A DNA stretch of 64,000 nt from Anaerolineales bacterium UBA2317 (lineage in GTDB: Bacteria > Chloroflexota > Anaerolineae > Anaerolineales > Villigracilaceae). This document shows, piece by piece, positions 7,402 to 16,046 of this stretch. Under the pieces are notes generated by a model. That model was not told where the DNA came from and did not search any database. It worked only from the letters and a program-made list of their open reading frames with translations. The DNA lies in the NCBI GenBank assembly GCA_002345215.1, contig DDVH01000052.1:67962-131961 (forward strand), read 5' to 3'. Position 1 is the first letter of the stretch, and the number at the start of each line of letters is the position of its first letter. The position numbers were made by a program, and so were the translations under genes.

Positions 7402-8400
7402 ATGGATAACGAAAATAAACTCCCAATGGAACGTGTTTTATATGAAGTAAAAAAAATAATAGTTGGTCAAGACCATTTGCTGGAAAGCATGATTGTCGCT
7501 TTGCTCGCTCGCGGACACATTTTGGTTGAAGGCGTGCCCGGTCTTGCAAAGACGATGGCAATTAAAACTTTGGCTGATTCTATCGGCGGTGAATTCAAGC
7601 GTATTCAGTTCACGCCAGATTTAGTACCTGCGGATTTAATTGGCACAAGAATCTATAATCAGAAAACGGGTGAATTTAATACTTCACTTGGACCAGTTTT
7701 TACAAATTTATTGCTGGCAGATGAAATCAACCGTGCGCCTGCAAAGGTACAAAGTGCTTTGCTAGAAGTAATGCAAGAAAAACAAGTGACGATTGGGCGT
7801 GAAACTTTTAAAGTGCCAAATCCATTTTTGGTGTTGGCAACTCAAAACCCAATTGAAACAGAAGGAACGTATGCACTTCCCGAAGCACAAGTTGACCGCT
7901 TCATGCTTAAAGTGTTAGTTGGTTATCCAACTTCAACAGAAGAATTTGTCATTGTAGAACGAATGACTGGCGCAATGATTGCAGTGCAGAAAATATTAAC
8001 CACTGACCAATTACTCGCGTTGCAAAAGAAAGCTGATGAAGTATATGTTGACCCATCTTTGATTGAATACGCAGTTAAGTTAGTGAATGCAACCAGAAGT
8101 CCAAAATCAGTTGGTTTACCTGAAATTGAAAGATATATTACTTTTGGAGCAAGTCCGCGTGCTTCGATTAATTTAATTCTGACAGCCAAAGCCTTAGCAT
8201 TTGTACGTGGACGAAGTTATGTTCTTCCACAAGATGTTTTAGATATGTCTTTAGATGTCATTCGTCACAGACTTGTGCTTTCGTATGAAGCCTTGTCTGA
8301 TAATGTGAGCAGTGATGATTTGCTCACAAAAATTTTAGACCGCATTCCAATTCCAGTGGTGCCATTGAATGAACACCTTAACATCCGCTCAAACTCCTGA
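7402..8400 (+). CDS. MoxR-type AAA+ ATPase
   Basis: A 332-residue AAA_3 ATPase with Walker A GVPGLAKT (44-51), Walker B LLLADEIN (about 103-110), and sensor motif LATQNPIETEGTYALPEAQ. MoxR proteins act as chaperone-like ATPases working with VWA-domain partners on membrane or periplasmic clients. The start at 7402 is preferred over upstream options because AAAGGAG sits just before it. The end overlaps the DUF58 gene by 32 bases, supporting cotranslation. Confidence 0.92.
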   Translation: MDNENKLPMERVLYEVKKIIVGQDHLLESMIVALLARGHILVEGVPGLAKTMAIKTLADSIGGEFKRIQFTPDLVPADLIGTRIYNQKTGEFNTSLGPVFTNLLLADEINRAPAKVQSALLEVMQEKQVTIGRETFKVPNPFLVLATQNPIETEGTYALPEAQVDRFMLKVLVGYPTSTEEFVIVERMTGAMIAVQKILTTDQLLALQKKADEVYVDPSLIEYAVKLVNATRSPKSVGLPEIERYITFGASPRASINLILTAKALAFVRGRSYVLPQDVLDMSLDVIRHRLVLSYEALSDNVSSDDLLTKILDRIPIPVVPLNEHLNIRSNS

Positions 8401-9268
8401 GCATATTCTGCACCGCCTTGATTGGAAAGTGATTCGCCGTTTGGATGGTTATCTTCAAGGCGATTATCGCAGTCTCTTTCGCGGCTTCGGTGTAGATTTT
8501 GCCGACTTGCGTGAATATCAACCCGAAGATGATATTCGTTATATTGATTGGAACGTCAGCGCGCGCATGGATACGCCCTATGTTCGTCAATATATGGAAG
8601 ACCGCGAAATCATGGCTTGGTTTTTATTGGATCTGAGTCCATCAGTTGACTTTGGTGCAGTTAATAATCAAAAACGAAATGTGTTAATTGATTTTGTCGG
8701 AACACTTTCACGTTTATTAACTCGGCATGGAAATCGTGTGGGGGCGATGATGTTTGGAAATGGAATTCAACATACTGTCCCAGCCCGAAGTGGACGATTA
8801 CATGTCTTGCGATTGATTAATGATTTGTTGAAACAACCACGTCTCAAACAAACGCCTATCACTGATTTATCTACTTTAATCAAAGGCGGTTTACATTCCA
8901 TCAAAAAACGTTCATTAATTTTTATTGTTTCGGATTTTATTAGTGTCTCTGGTTGGGAGCGTTCGTTAACTTTGTTGAGTCAAAAACATGAAGTGATTGC
9001 GATTCAATTGTTTGACCCACGCGAAATTTCTTTACCTGACGTTGGTCCGCTTGTTTTGGAAGATGCCGAAACAGGTGAACAAATTTATGTGGATACGCAT
9101 GATAAAAAATTTCGTGAACGATTTTTTCTCGCCGCCAAAAAACGTGAAAAAGACTTAAAAGATTCTTTCAAACGTGCAGGTGTGGATGTGCTTTCACTTT
9201 CTACCGAACAAGATTTAATTCACGCCATTGCAAATTTTGTTATGGCACGGCGTCAGCGGAAAAAATAG
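8369..9268 (+). CDS. DUF58 domain protein
   Basis: The 299-residue protein contains the DUF58 hallmark YQPEDDIRYIDWNVSARM (about 52-69), followed by a VWA-like fold with LLDLSPSVDFG. It is the usual partner encoded directly after MoxR and is thought to work with MoxR and VWA proteins in envelope maintenance. It starts within the 3' end of moxR. Unlike many members it has no clear N-terminal membrane segments. Confidence 0.9.
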   Translation: MNTLTSAQTPEHILHRLDWKVIRRLDGYLQGDYRSLFRGFGVDFADLREYQPEDDIRYIDWNVSARMDTPYVRQYMEDREIMAWFLLDLSPSVDFGAVNNQKRNVLIDFVGTLSRLLTRHGNRVGAMMFGNGIQHTVPARSGRLHVLRLINDLLKQPRLKQTPITDLSTLIKGGLHSIKKRSLIFIVSDFISVSGWERSLTLLSQKHEVIAIQLFDPREISLPDVGPLVLEDAETGEQIYVDTHDKKFRERFFLAAKKREKDLKDSFKRAGVDVLSLSTEQDLIHAIANFVMARRQRKK

Positions 9269-9269
9269 C

Positions 9270-10268
9270 ATGTCATTTATTTGGTCACAAATGCTTTGGT
9301 CTTTGATTGCGATTCCGCTGTTGATTTTGCTTTACCTACGGATGCAAAAAAGACGCACACAACTCGCGCTTCGTTACGGAAGTTTAGGCTTGGTGCAACA
9401 ATCCTCAACAGTTAATTCACGCCGACACATCCCCGCCATATTGTTTTTGCTTGGCATGATTATCTTATTCATTGCATTAGCACGTCCACAAATGGTGTTG
9501 GGATTACCTAATAGAGAAGGTATTGTCATTTTGGCATTTGATGTATCAGGTAGTATGGCGGCAGAAGATTTTGAACCCAATCGTTTAGAAGCCGCCAAAC
9601 AAGTTGCGATTGATTTTGTAGAACGTCAGCCATCAACTGTACGAGTCGGTGTAGTTGCATTTAGTGAAGGTGGATTTTCTGTTCAATTACCATCCAATGA
9701 CCAAGCCGCGATTGTTGAATCGATTCAAAGATTAACTCCACAACGTGGAACATCGTTAGCAAATGGCATTGTCGTTTCGTTGAACACGATTGCCAATGTC
9801 ACAGGTCAAGAACCAATTATGGGGTTTGATGAAGCGAATGTTCCCGCTCCGCTTGTGCCTGTTGAACCGATAGAAAATGAATCCGCGGTCATCGTCTTAT
9901 TAACAGATGGCGAAAATAATATGGAGCCAAATCCAGTGGAAGCGGCACGCTTTGCTTATGAACGTGGTGTACGAATTCATACGATTGCAGTTGGAAGTGT
10001 TGAAGGCACGACTGTGACTGTGAATGGAGTAACAGTTTTTACGCAAGTGGATGAAGCGGCGATGCAACAAATTTCTGAGTTGACGGGCGGTTTATATTTC
10101 AATGCGCAAAATGAAGAAGAATTGAGCGAAGTGTATGAAAGCATTGAGCCAAATTTTGTCTTTGACCCCGAAGAAACAGAAGTAACATCTGTATTTGCAG
10201 GTTTGAGTATTTTGATTTTATTGGTTGGTGGCATGTTATCTTTGTTATGGTTTAGTCGTGTACCATAA
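9270..10268 (+). CDS. BatA-like VWA domain membrane protein, copy 1
   Basis: A 332-residue protein with two N-terminal membrane segments (about 7-24 and 54-71), a VWA domain with MIDAS motif DVSGS (91-95) and TDGENN, and a C-terminal membrane segment (about 305-325). This is the Bat (aerotolerance-related) architecture. I start it at 9270 (MSFIWSQ), directly after the DUF58 stop, because the extra upstream residues overlap DUF58 and do not match the family. Confidence 0.9.
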   Translation: MSFIWSQMLWSLIAIPLLILLYLRMQKRRTQLALRYGSLGLVQQSSTVNSRRHIPAILFLLGMIILFIALARPQMVLGLPNREGIVILAFDVSGSMAAEDFEPNRLEAAKQVAIDFVERQPSTVRVGVVAFSEGGFSVQLPSNDQAAIVESIQRLTPQRGTSLANGIVVSLNTIANVTGQEPIMGFDEANVPAPLVPVEPIENESAVIVLLTDGENNMEPNPVEAARFAYERGVRIHTIAVGSVEGTTVTVNGVTVFTQVDEAAMQQISELTGGLYFNAQNEEELSEVYESIEPNFVFDPEETEVTSVFAGLSILILLVGGMLSLLWFSRVP

Positions 10269-10283
10269 ACAAAGGAGGTTGTA

Positions 10284-11339
10284 ATGGAATATCTTTGGTC
10301 TTCACTTTTATATTTGTTGTTATTAATTCCTATTTTGATTCTTGTTTATATTTTTATATTACGCCGTCGTAAACCAAACGCTGTGCGTTTTTCAAGTTTA
10401 TCTTTGATTCGAACTGCACTACCAAAACAGTCACAATGGAAACGTCATTTACCATTTGCGTTATTTCTATTGGCATTATCTAGTTTGATTATGGCAATGG
10501 CAAGACCTGTCTCTGAAGTAACATTACCTTCAAACAGTGCTACGATTATTTTAGCGATTGATGTTTCTCGAAGCATGTGCTCCACAGATATTGCTCCAAA
10601 TCGTTTAGAAGCCGCCAAAGATGCCGCTTTGCAATTTATAGATGGTCAAGAAGCGACTACGCAAATTGGCATTGTTGCTTTTGCGGGGTTTGCAGTTCTG
10701 GTTCAACCTCCAACAACCGATAGAGATTTACTTCAAACAGCCGTACAAAATATCACCACAGCTCGGCGCACCGCGATTGGTGAAGGTATCTTAATGTCAT
10801 TAGATGCCATTGCTGAGTTTGATGATTCAGTTGTCAGCCCATATTCACAAATGGAAGTGGTTCCTTTACCTGATGGTCAATATGTGCCAGCCATTGTGAT
10901 TGTGTTGACAGATGGAGTCAGCACGACAGGCATTCATCCGATTGAAGCGGCAATGATGGCGGCAGATAGAGGCGTGCGTGTTTACACCATCGGATTTGGC
11001 ACAACCAATAATTCTTCTCCGATGAATTGTAGCTTTTCATCCCCGTATGGTTTTGACCAATTTGGTGGTCCTCAATTTTTTGGAGGCGGTGGTGGAGGGG
11101 GAGGTCAATTCCGCAGAGAGATTGATGAAGAGACTCTCAAAACAGTTGCTGGTATGACAGGCGGAGAATATCACTTAGCAGAAAGTGCCAGCGAGTTACA
11201 ACAAGTTTTTGATAATTTGCCGACTCAAATTTTTACAGTGACAGAGACAACAGAAATCAGTGTGTTCTTTGTTATCTTCGCGGCGATATTTATCCTTTTG
11301 GCTGTGATATTTTCTATTCTTTGGAATCCGTTGTTGTAA
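10284..11339 (+). CDS. BatA/BatB-like VWA domain membrane protein, copy 2
   Basis: The 351-residue paralogue of the preceding gene has two N-terminal membrane segments, MIDAS DVSRS (93-97), TDGVST, and a C-terminal membrane segment. An unusual glycine run (about eight Gly, near residue 268) sits in the late part of the VWA domain. AAAGGAGG precedes the ATG at ideal spacing. No BatC, BatD or BatE TPR partner follows, so the cluster is reduced. Confidence 0.9.
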   Translation: MEYLWSSLLYLLLLIPILILVYIFILRRRKPNAVRFSSLSLIRTALPKQSQWKRHLPFALFLLALSSLIMAMARPVSEVTLPSNSATIILAIDVSRSMCSTDIAPNRLEAAKDAALQFIDGQEATTQIGIVAFAGFAVLVQPPTTDRDLLQTAVQNITTARRTAIGEGILMSLDAIAEFDDSVVSPYSQMEVVPLPDGQYVPAIVIVLTDGVSTTGIHPIEAAMMAADRGVRVYTIGFGTTNNSSPMNCSFSSPYGFDQFGGPQFFGGGGGGGGQFRREIDEETLKTVAGMTGGEYHLAESASELQQVFDNLPTQIFTVTETTEISVFFVIFAAIFILLAVIFSILWNPLL

Positions 11340-11344
11340 GATTA

Positions 11345-11435
11345 TGTCATTCTGAGCCACGTTCTTGTTCTTCGTGGCGAAGAATCTCTGAGATTATCAT
11401 CAAGACCCTTCGCTACCCTTCGCTCAGGGTGACAT
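11345..11435. repeat. REP-like repeat, family II
   Basis: It begins GTCATTCTGAG, contains GCGAAGAATCTC, and ends CTCAGGGTGACAT. A second member lies at 19041-19123. It separates the VWA cluster from the next gene. Confidence 0.8.
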
Positions 11436-11459
11436 ACATGAACGAGTATAATTCTCCCA

Positions 11460-11873
11460 ATGGAAGAAAAACTCGAATTCAAATCATTCGGCATATCATC
11501 ACTCGCACTAACCCTCATCGGCTTCGGCGGTTTATACTTCATCATCACCCAAACAGTTCCACTTGTCCCAGCTCGTTGGGCGTTTTTCGTTTTTATGTTT
11601 ATGGGTTTAACAGGCATTGCCTTGCCCATCGTTTATTTTTTACATCAACGTTTCCCAAGTGAACCGTTAGTTGAATCAAATGTCATCATGCGCCAATCAT
11701 TTTGGGTGGGCGTGTATGGCACAACATTAGCATGGCTTCAGTTGGGTAACCTTGTTACTTTAAATGTTATGCTCGTTTTAGCAGGCGGAATTATCTTAGC
11801 AGAATATTTCATCCGCTTGCGCGAAAAAGCAAATCGTAAATTACCAACTTTCTCCGATGACGACTCTTCGTAA
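11460..11873 (+). CDS. Hypothetical four-helix membrane protein
   Basis: A 137-residue protein with about four hydrophobic segments (14-32, 41-61, 82-98, 101-116) and a charged tail ending FSDDDSS. I do not recognise a family. Its 3' end overlaps the selA start by 17 bases, so it is likely cotranslated with selA, although nothing in it suggests a role in selenium metabolism. Confidence 0.7.
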   Translation: MEEKLEFKSFGISSLALTLIGFGGLYFIITQTVPLVPARWAFFVFMFMGLTGIALPIVYFLHQRFPSEPLVESNVIMRQSFWVGVYGTTLAWLQLGNLVTLNVMLVLAGGIILAEYFIRLREKANRKLPTFSDDDSS

Positions 11874-13215
11874 CCTTCCTTCGATTGATACGCTTTTACA
11901 AACCGAAACTGCCGCGCATCTGATTGCTCGCTTTGGCAGACCATTAACTTTAGATGCCTTTCGTTTTGTTTTAGATGAGATACGAACCCGCCTCAAAACC
12001 TCGGGGATAGTTGATTCTGTTTCATCAGAATTTATCCTCGCCCAAGCAGAATCTAAACTCACCGTATGGACGCAATCTACTTTAATTCCAATCATCAATG
12101 CTACGGGTGTGATTCTGCATACCAATCTCGGACGTGCTCCATTAAGTGATGCCACGATTCGTGCAATGGATTCAGCCTCACGCAGTTATTCCAATCTAGA
12201 ATTTGATTTAGAGACAGGCAAACGTGGCTCACGTTTAATTCATGCAGAATCATTATTACAAAAATTAACAGGTGCAGAATCTGCTTTGATAGTCAATAAC
12301 AATGCTTCAGCAGTGTTATTAATTCTTTCTGCTTTAGCAAATAAAAAACGCGTCATTATCGCCCGTTCACAACTTGTGGAAATTGGTGGTGGCTTCCGCG
12401 TGCCAGATGTGATGAAACAATCTGGTGCAAAATTGGTTGAAGTTGGTACAACTAACAAAGTTCATCTTTCTGATTATCAAGAAGCATTAATCGAATCCGC
12501 TGGTTTGGTGATGCGAGCACATCGTTCTAATTTCAAATTAGTTGGTTTTACAGAAGAACCTGAATTAAAAGATATTGTTCAAGTTACACATCAACACAAT
12601 TCAATCCTTGTGGATGATTTAGGTTCAGGTGCTTTATATGACACAGCCAAATATGGTCTTGCACATGAACCAACAGTTCAAGAATCCATGCAAGCAGGTG
12701 CAGATATTATCTGCTTTTCAGGTGATAAATTACTAGGCGGTCCACAAGCAGGGATTATCATCGGTAAAAAAGTTTTGATAGATAAAATCAAAAAACACCC
12801 GCTAGCCAGAGCAGTGCGGGCAGATAAAGCATGTTTAGCAGGTTTGTCTGCTACACTGACTCATTATCTCAAGGACGAAGCCGAAAGAGAAATCCCTGTG
12901 GTTAAGATGATGTCTCTGACGCTGAAGCAACTACAAGGTCGGGCAGAAGCGTGGAAGAATGAGTTAGGTCAAGGAGAAATTGAATCTGGTTTATCTACTG
13001 TGGGTGGCGGCTCATTGCCTGATGAATCCGTTCCAACATTTTTATTATCATTAAATGTAAAATCACCAGATAAATTTTTGAAAGCATTGAGAAAAAATAA
13101 TCCGCCGATTATTGCACGCACCGAAAACGATAAAATTTTATTAGACCCACGAACCGTTTTACCCGAACAAGAAGGCGCATTGTTAGTTGGGTTAAAAAAT
13201 TTATTAAAGACTTAA
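11857..13215 (+). CDS. selA: L-seryl-tRNA(Sec) selenium transferase
   Basis: A full-length 452-residue SelA. The N-terminal domain (LPSIDTLLQ ... INATGVILHTNLGRAPLS) and the PLP-binding region with FSGDKLLGGPQAG (lysine near residue 290) are clear. The enzyme converts seryl-tRNA(Sec) to selenocysteyl-tRNA(Sec) with selenophosphate. selB, selD and selC are not in this window, so the rest of the pathway must be elsewhere. The start at 11857 (MTTLRNLPSI) lies inside the upstream gene's end. Confidence 0.93.
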   Translation: MTTLRNLPSIDTLLQTETAAHLIARFGRPLTLDAFRFVLDEIRTRLKTSGIVDSVSSEFILAQAESKLTVWTQSTLIPIINATGVILHTNLGRAPLSDATIRAMDSASRSYSNLEFDLETGKRGSRLIHAESLLQKLTGAESALIVNNNASAVLLILSALANKKRVIIARSQLVEIGGGFRVPDVMKQSGAKLVEVGTTNKVHLSDYQEALIESAGLVMRAHRSNFKLVGFTEEPELKDIVQVTHQHNSILVDDLGSGALYDTAKYGLAHEPTVQESMQAGADIICFSGDKLLGGPQAGIIIGKKVLIDKIKKHPLARAVRADKACLAGLSATLTHYLKDEAEREIPVVKMMSLTLKQLQGRAEAWKNELGQGEIESGLSTVGGGSLPDESVPTFLLSLNVKSPDKFLKALRKNNPPIIARTENDKILLDPRTVLPEQEGALLVGLKNLLKT

Positions 13216-13221
13216 AGAGAA

Positions 13222-13800
13222 ATGACTATCCAAATCCCTGACTTAAAAAATCCGCCTATACTCCAATTTCCGAATCGTTGTGTGAATTGTGGAAAAGCAA
13301 AAGAAGAAATATTAGGTTTAAGTTTTGATATGGGTGTGCAAAAGAAAAATCAACAAGTGGTGATGAAAATTTCTGTGCCGATGTGTAAAGTTTGTGCAGA
13401 AAAAGAAAGAAGTATTGCCAAAGTTACTTTGATTCCATTCTTAATTAGTGGCGCAATTTTTGGAGCGATTGCATTTGTACCGGCATTTATGTTTTCACCC
13501 GAAGGTACAACGCCCGATACAGCCGCTTTCCCTTATACATTTGGCGGATTTGTAGGTTTGGTCGTTGGGGTAATTTTCGGCTCAATCGTTGAAGCAATTG
13601 TAAAAACATTGTCAATTCCTGTGTATGGAAAATTAGTCACCAAGAGACCATTAACAATCTTAGGTTTTTTCTCAAACACTGATGATTTAATAGGCATTTC
13701 AGCAAAATTTATAAAAGATAGGAAAATGATTGAGTTACAATTTGAAAATGAAGAAATCGCAAGTGAATTCAAAAAATTAAATCAATCTCTAATTCTCTAA
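13222..13800 (+). CDS. Hypothetical zinc-ribbon membrane protein
   Basis: The 192-residue protein starts with two CxxC pairs (CVNCGK near 20 and CKVCAEK near 54), suggesting a zinc ribbon. Two hydrophobic segments (about 71-93, 104-126) and a soluble C-terminus follow. It lies six bases after selA. The stop codon TAA is inside a TCTCTAAT octamer array, so the last residues (LIL) may be array-derived. No function recognised. Confidence 0.7.
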   Translation: MTIQIPDLKNPPILQFPNRCVNCGKAKEEILGLSFDMGVQKKNQQVVMKISVPMCKVCAEKERSIAKVTLIPFLISGAIFGAIAFVPAFMFSPEGTTPDTAAFPYTFGGFVGLVVGVIFGSIVEAIVKTLSIPVYGKLVTKRPLTILGFFSNTDDLIGISAKFIKDRKMIELQFENEEIASEFKKLNQSLIL

Positions 13801-13809
13801 TTCTCTAAT
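13786..13809. repeat. Octamer array spanning a stop codon
   Basis: Three perfect TCTCTAAT copies in a row; the TAA in the second is the stop of the upstream gene. Confidence 0.85.
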
Positions 13810-13833
13810 TACTATTTACCAAAAAGGAAACCC

Positions 13834-15090
13834 ATGAAATCTGACCTTGACACTTTGATGCAAGCTCGTAACTTAGAAGCGTTTGTAATTTTTGGAAATG
13901 CTGAACATAATCCACCCATGTATTACATGACGGGTGGGGGGCACGTCAGCCATGCGACCATTATCAAGAAACGTGGTGAAGATGCTGTTTATTTTTATAA
14001 CGACATGGAACGTGATGAAGCTGCTAAGAGCGGATTGAAATTAATCCCATACAGCAAATATGATTACAATGCAATTCTCAAAGAAGCAAATGGAAATCTT
14101 TTATTAGCCAGTGCCATGCGCTATAAATTAATGTTTGAAGAAGTGGGTGTGACAAAAGGAAATGTCGGTGTGTATGGCACATATGACGTCAGCACTGTGT
14201 TTGGGGTGTTGACTCATTTGAAGGAACAAGTACCAAGCCTAAACTTCGTCGGAGAGGCGCGCGATGATTCTCTTTTCCTCAGAGCCATGGAAACAAAAGA
14301 TGAATCGGAAGTGGAGCGAATCCGCAAGATGGGAAAAATCACAACCACAGTTGTTGATAAAGTTCGAGAATATTTAACATCATGTGATGTGAATCAAGAT
14401 GAAGTTTTGTTGAAAGAAGATGGCTCATTATTAACGGTGGGTGATGTTCATGCGAAAATTCGTTTATGGGTTTCGGAGCAAGGTGCTGAATTGCCATCTG
14501 GATTTATTTTTGCAATTGGGCGTGATGCAGGTGTGCCACATTCTGCTGGTAACCCAAGTGACTTGATGAAGTTGGGTCAAACGATTGTGTTTGATATTTA
14601 TCCTGCCGAAGCGGGCGGTGGATATTATTATGATTTTACGCGCACATGGAGTTTGGGTTACACCACGCCGGAAGCGCAAGAATTATTTGATCAAGTAAAA
14701 GAAATTTATGATACTTTGAATGAAAATTTTGATTTGAATGTGGCTTTCAAAGATTACAACAAAATGACTTGTGATTTTTTTGACTCAAAGGGTCATCAAA
14801 CGCCATTGAATACCAAAGCACCGATTGAAGGATATGTACATTCGTTGGGTCATGGTGTGGGACTTAACATCCACGAGCGACCATTTAGTTCGCCAACATC
14901 AAGCGATGACCAACGCCTCGCGCCGGGTGTAATTGTTACATCAGAACCAGGTTTGTACTACCCTGAAAAAGGCATGGGCTTCCGCATTGAAGATACGCTT
15001 TGGGTCCGCCCAGATGGTGTGATGGAAAAGTTGGTGGATTATCCGTATGATTTTGTGTTGCCGATGAAGAAGTGGAAGAAAAATAATTGA
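13834..15090 (+). CDS. M24 family metallopeptidase (Xaa-Pro peptidase-like)
   Basis: A 418-residue two-domain peptidase: an N-terminal creatinase-like domain and a C-terminal pita-bread domain with the metal ligands visible (D in FDIYPAEAGGG, D in YYYDFTRTW, H in SLGHGVGLNIHE, E in TSEPGLYY and E in GFRIEDT). It should remove N-terminal residues adjacent to proline, using two Mn or Co ions. AAAAAGGAAA precedes the ATG. The TGA stop is inside the repeat array that fills the gap to the next gene. Confidence 0.9.
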   Translation: MKSDLDTLMQARNLEAFVIFGNAEHNPPMYYMTGGGHVSHATIIKKRGEDAVYFYNDMERDEAAKSGLKLIPYSKYDYNAILKEANGNLLLASAMRYKLMFEEVGVTKGNVGVYGTYDVSTVFGVLTHLKEQVPSLNFVGEARDDSLFLRAMETKDESEVERIRKMGKITTTVVDKVREYLTSCDVNQDEVLLKEDGSLLTVGDVHAKIRLWVSEQGAELPSGFIFAIGRDAGVPHSAGNPSDLMKLGQTIVFDIYPAEAGGGYYYDFTRTWSLGYTTPEAQELFDQVKEIYDTLNENFDLNVAFKDYNKMTCDFFDSKGHQTPLNTKAPIEGYVHSLGHGVGLNIHERPFSSPTSSDDQRLAPGVIVTSEPGLYYPEKGMGFRIEDTLWVRPDGVMEKLVDYPYDFVLPMKKWKKNN

Positions 15091-15143
15091 TAATGGAAAA
15101 TGGATAATTGTCAATTATTCTTTATCAATTATCCATTAATTCA
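15088..15143. repeat. Bipartite array forming an inverted repeat between two genes
   Basis: Units of the TAATGGA type run forward (TAATGGA, AAATGGA, TAATTGT) and then inverted (CAATTATCCATTA). AATGGATAATTG (15099-15110) and CAATTATCCATT (15126-15137) are perfect inverted arms. The array runs from the M24 stop to just before the next ATG. Confidence 0.75.
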
Positions 15144-15145
15144 TA

Positions 15146-15952
15146 ATGTTACATCTCCAATCCCTCACACTCCGCCCATTTCTCGAAAGCGACATCAATG
15201 ATTTTCCTTTCACTGTTCCCATTGTTAAATCACTTCAAGAAATAAAATTCACATCCCCAGTTACATTTTTCGTCGGTGAAAATGGTTCAGGTAAATCCAC
15301 TGTCATGGAAGCATTGGCTTGTGCAGTGGAATCTATTACTGTGGGCAGTGAAAGCGTCAAAACAGATAAAACACTTGCGCCGATTCGCAAATTAGCAAAA
15401 TATTTCAAACTAGCATGGACGAAACGTACTCGCAAAGGATTCTTTTTACGCGCCGAAGATTTTTTCGGCTATGCTCGTTCTATGAGGCAAACTCGTGAAG
15501 AGATGGAAGAAGAAATTGCCAATGTTGAAAGAGATTACAAAGGTCGCTCCAAATTGGCAAAAGATTTAGCCAAGTCTGCTTATGCTGGTCAATTATCAGC
15601 AATGAAAAATCGTTACGGTAAAGACTTAGATAACTATTCACATGGCGAAGCATTCTTAACTTTATTACAAGCGCGTTTTGTACCAAGTGGTTTATATCTG
15701 CTAGATGAACCCGAAGCGGCTTTGTCACCAACTCGCCAATTGACTTTTATCTCTGCACTCAAACAAATGATTGAACAAGAATCTCAATTTATTATTGCAA
15801 CTCACTCTCCAATCATTCTTGCTTTTCCAAATGCACAAATTTTACAATTCAAAGATGGTGAAATAAAAGAAGTAAAATATAATCAATTAGAACATGTAAA
15901 TTTAACCAGAGATTTTTTATCCAACCCTGAAAATTATTTACGCCATTTATAG
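15146..15952 (+). CDS. AAA family ATPase (ABC/SMC-like, COG3910 type)
   Basis: A 268-residue stand-alone ABC-type ATPase: Walker A GENGSGKST (44-52), a signature-like NYSHGEAF (about 165-172), Walker B LYLLDEPEAAL (about 185-195) and the switch histidine in ATHSPI. It has no membrane segments. Proteins of this kind are often called predicted ATPases; the role is not known. The start sits directly after an inverted repeat, with no obvious ribosome-binding site. Confidence 0.8.
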   Translation: MLHLQSLTLRPFLESDINDFPFTVPIVKSLQEIKFTSPVTFFVGENGSGKSTVMEALACAVESITVGSESVKTDKTLAPIRKLAKYFKLAWTKRTRKGFFLRAEDFFGYARSMRQTREEMEEEIANVERDYKGRSKLAKDLAKSAYAGQLSAMKNRYGKDLDNYSHGEAFLTLLQARFVPSGLYLLDEPEAALSPTRQLTFISALKQMIEQESQFIIATHSPIILAFPNAQILQFKDGEIKEVKYNQLEHVNLTRDFLSNPENYLRHL

Positions 15953-16046
15953 AAATATAAATTTGTTTACCTTGTAAATGCGCATAGGCAAACGCCTTTT
16001 CTAAACTTAACTACACCTCATAACATTTTTTGGAGGATAAAAAGAA

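Noticed and set aside
11857..13215. A selenoprotein in the window to go with selA
   Set aside because: I saw no open frame interrupted by a single UGA in a known selenoprotein family.
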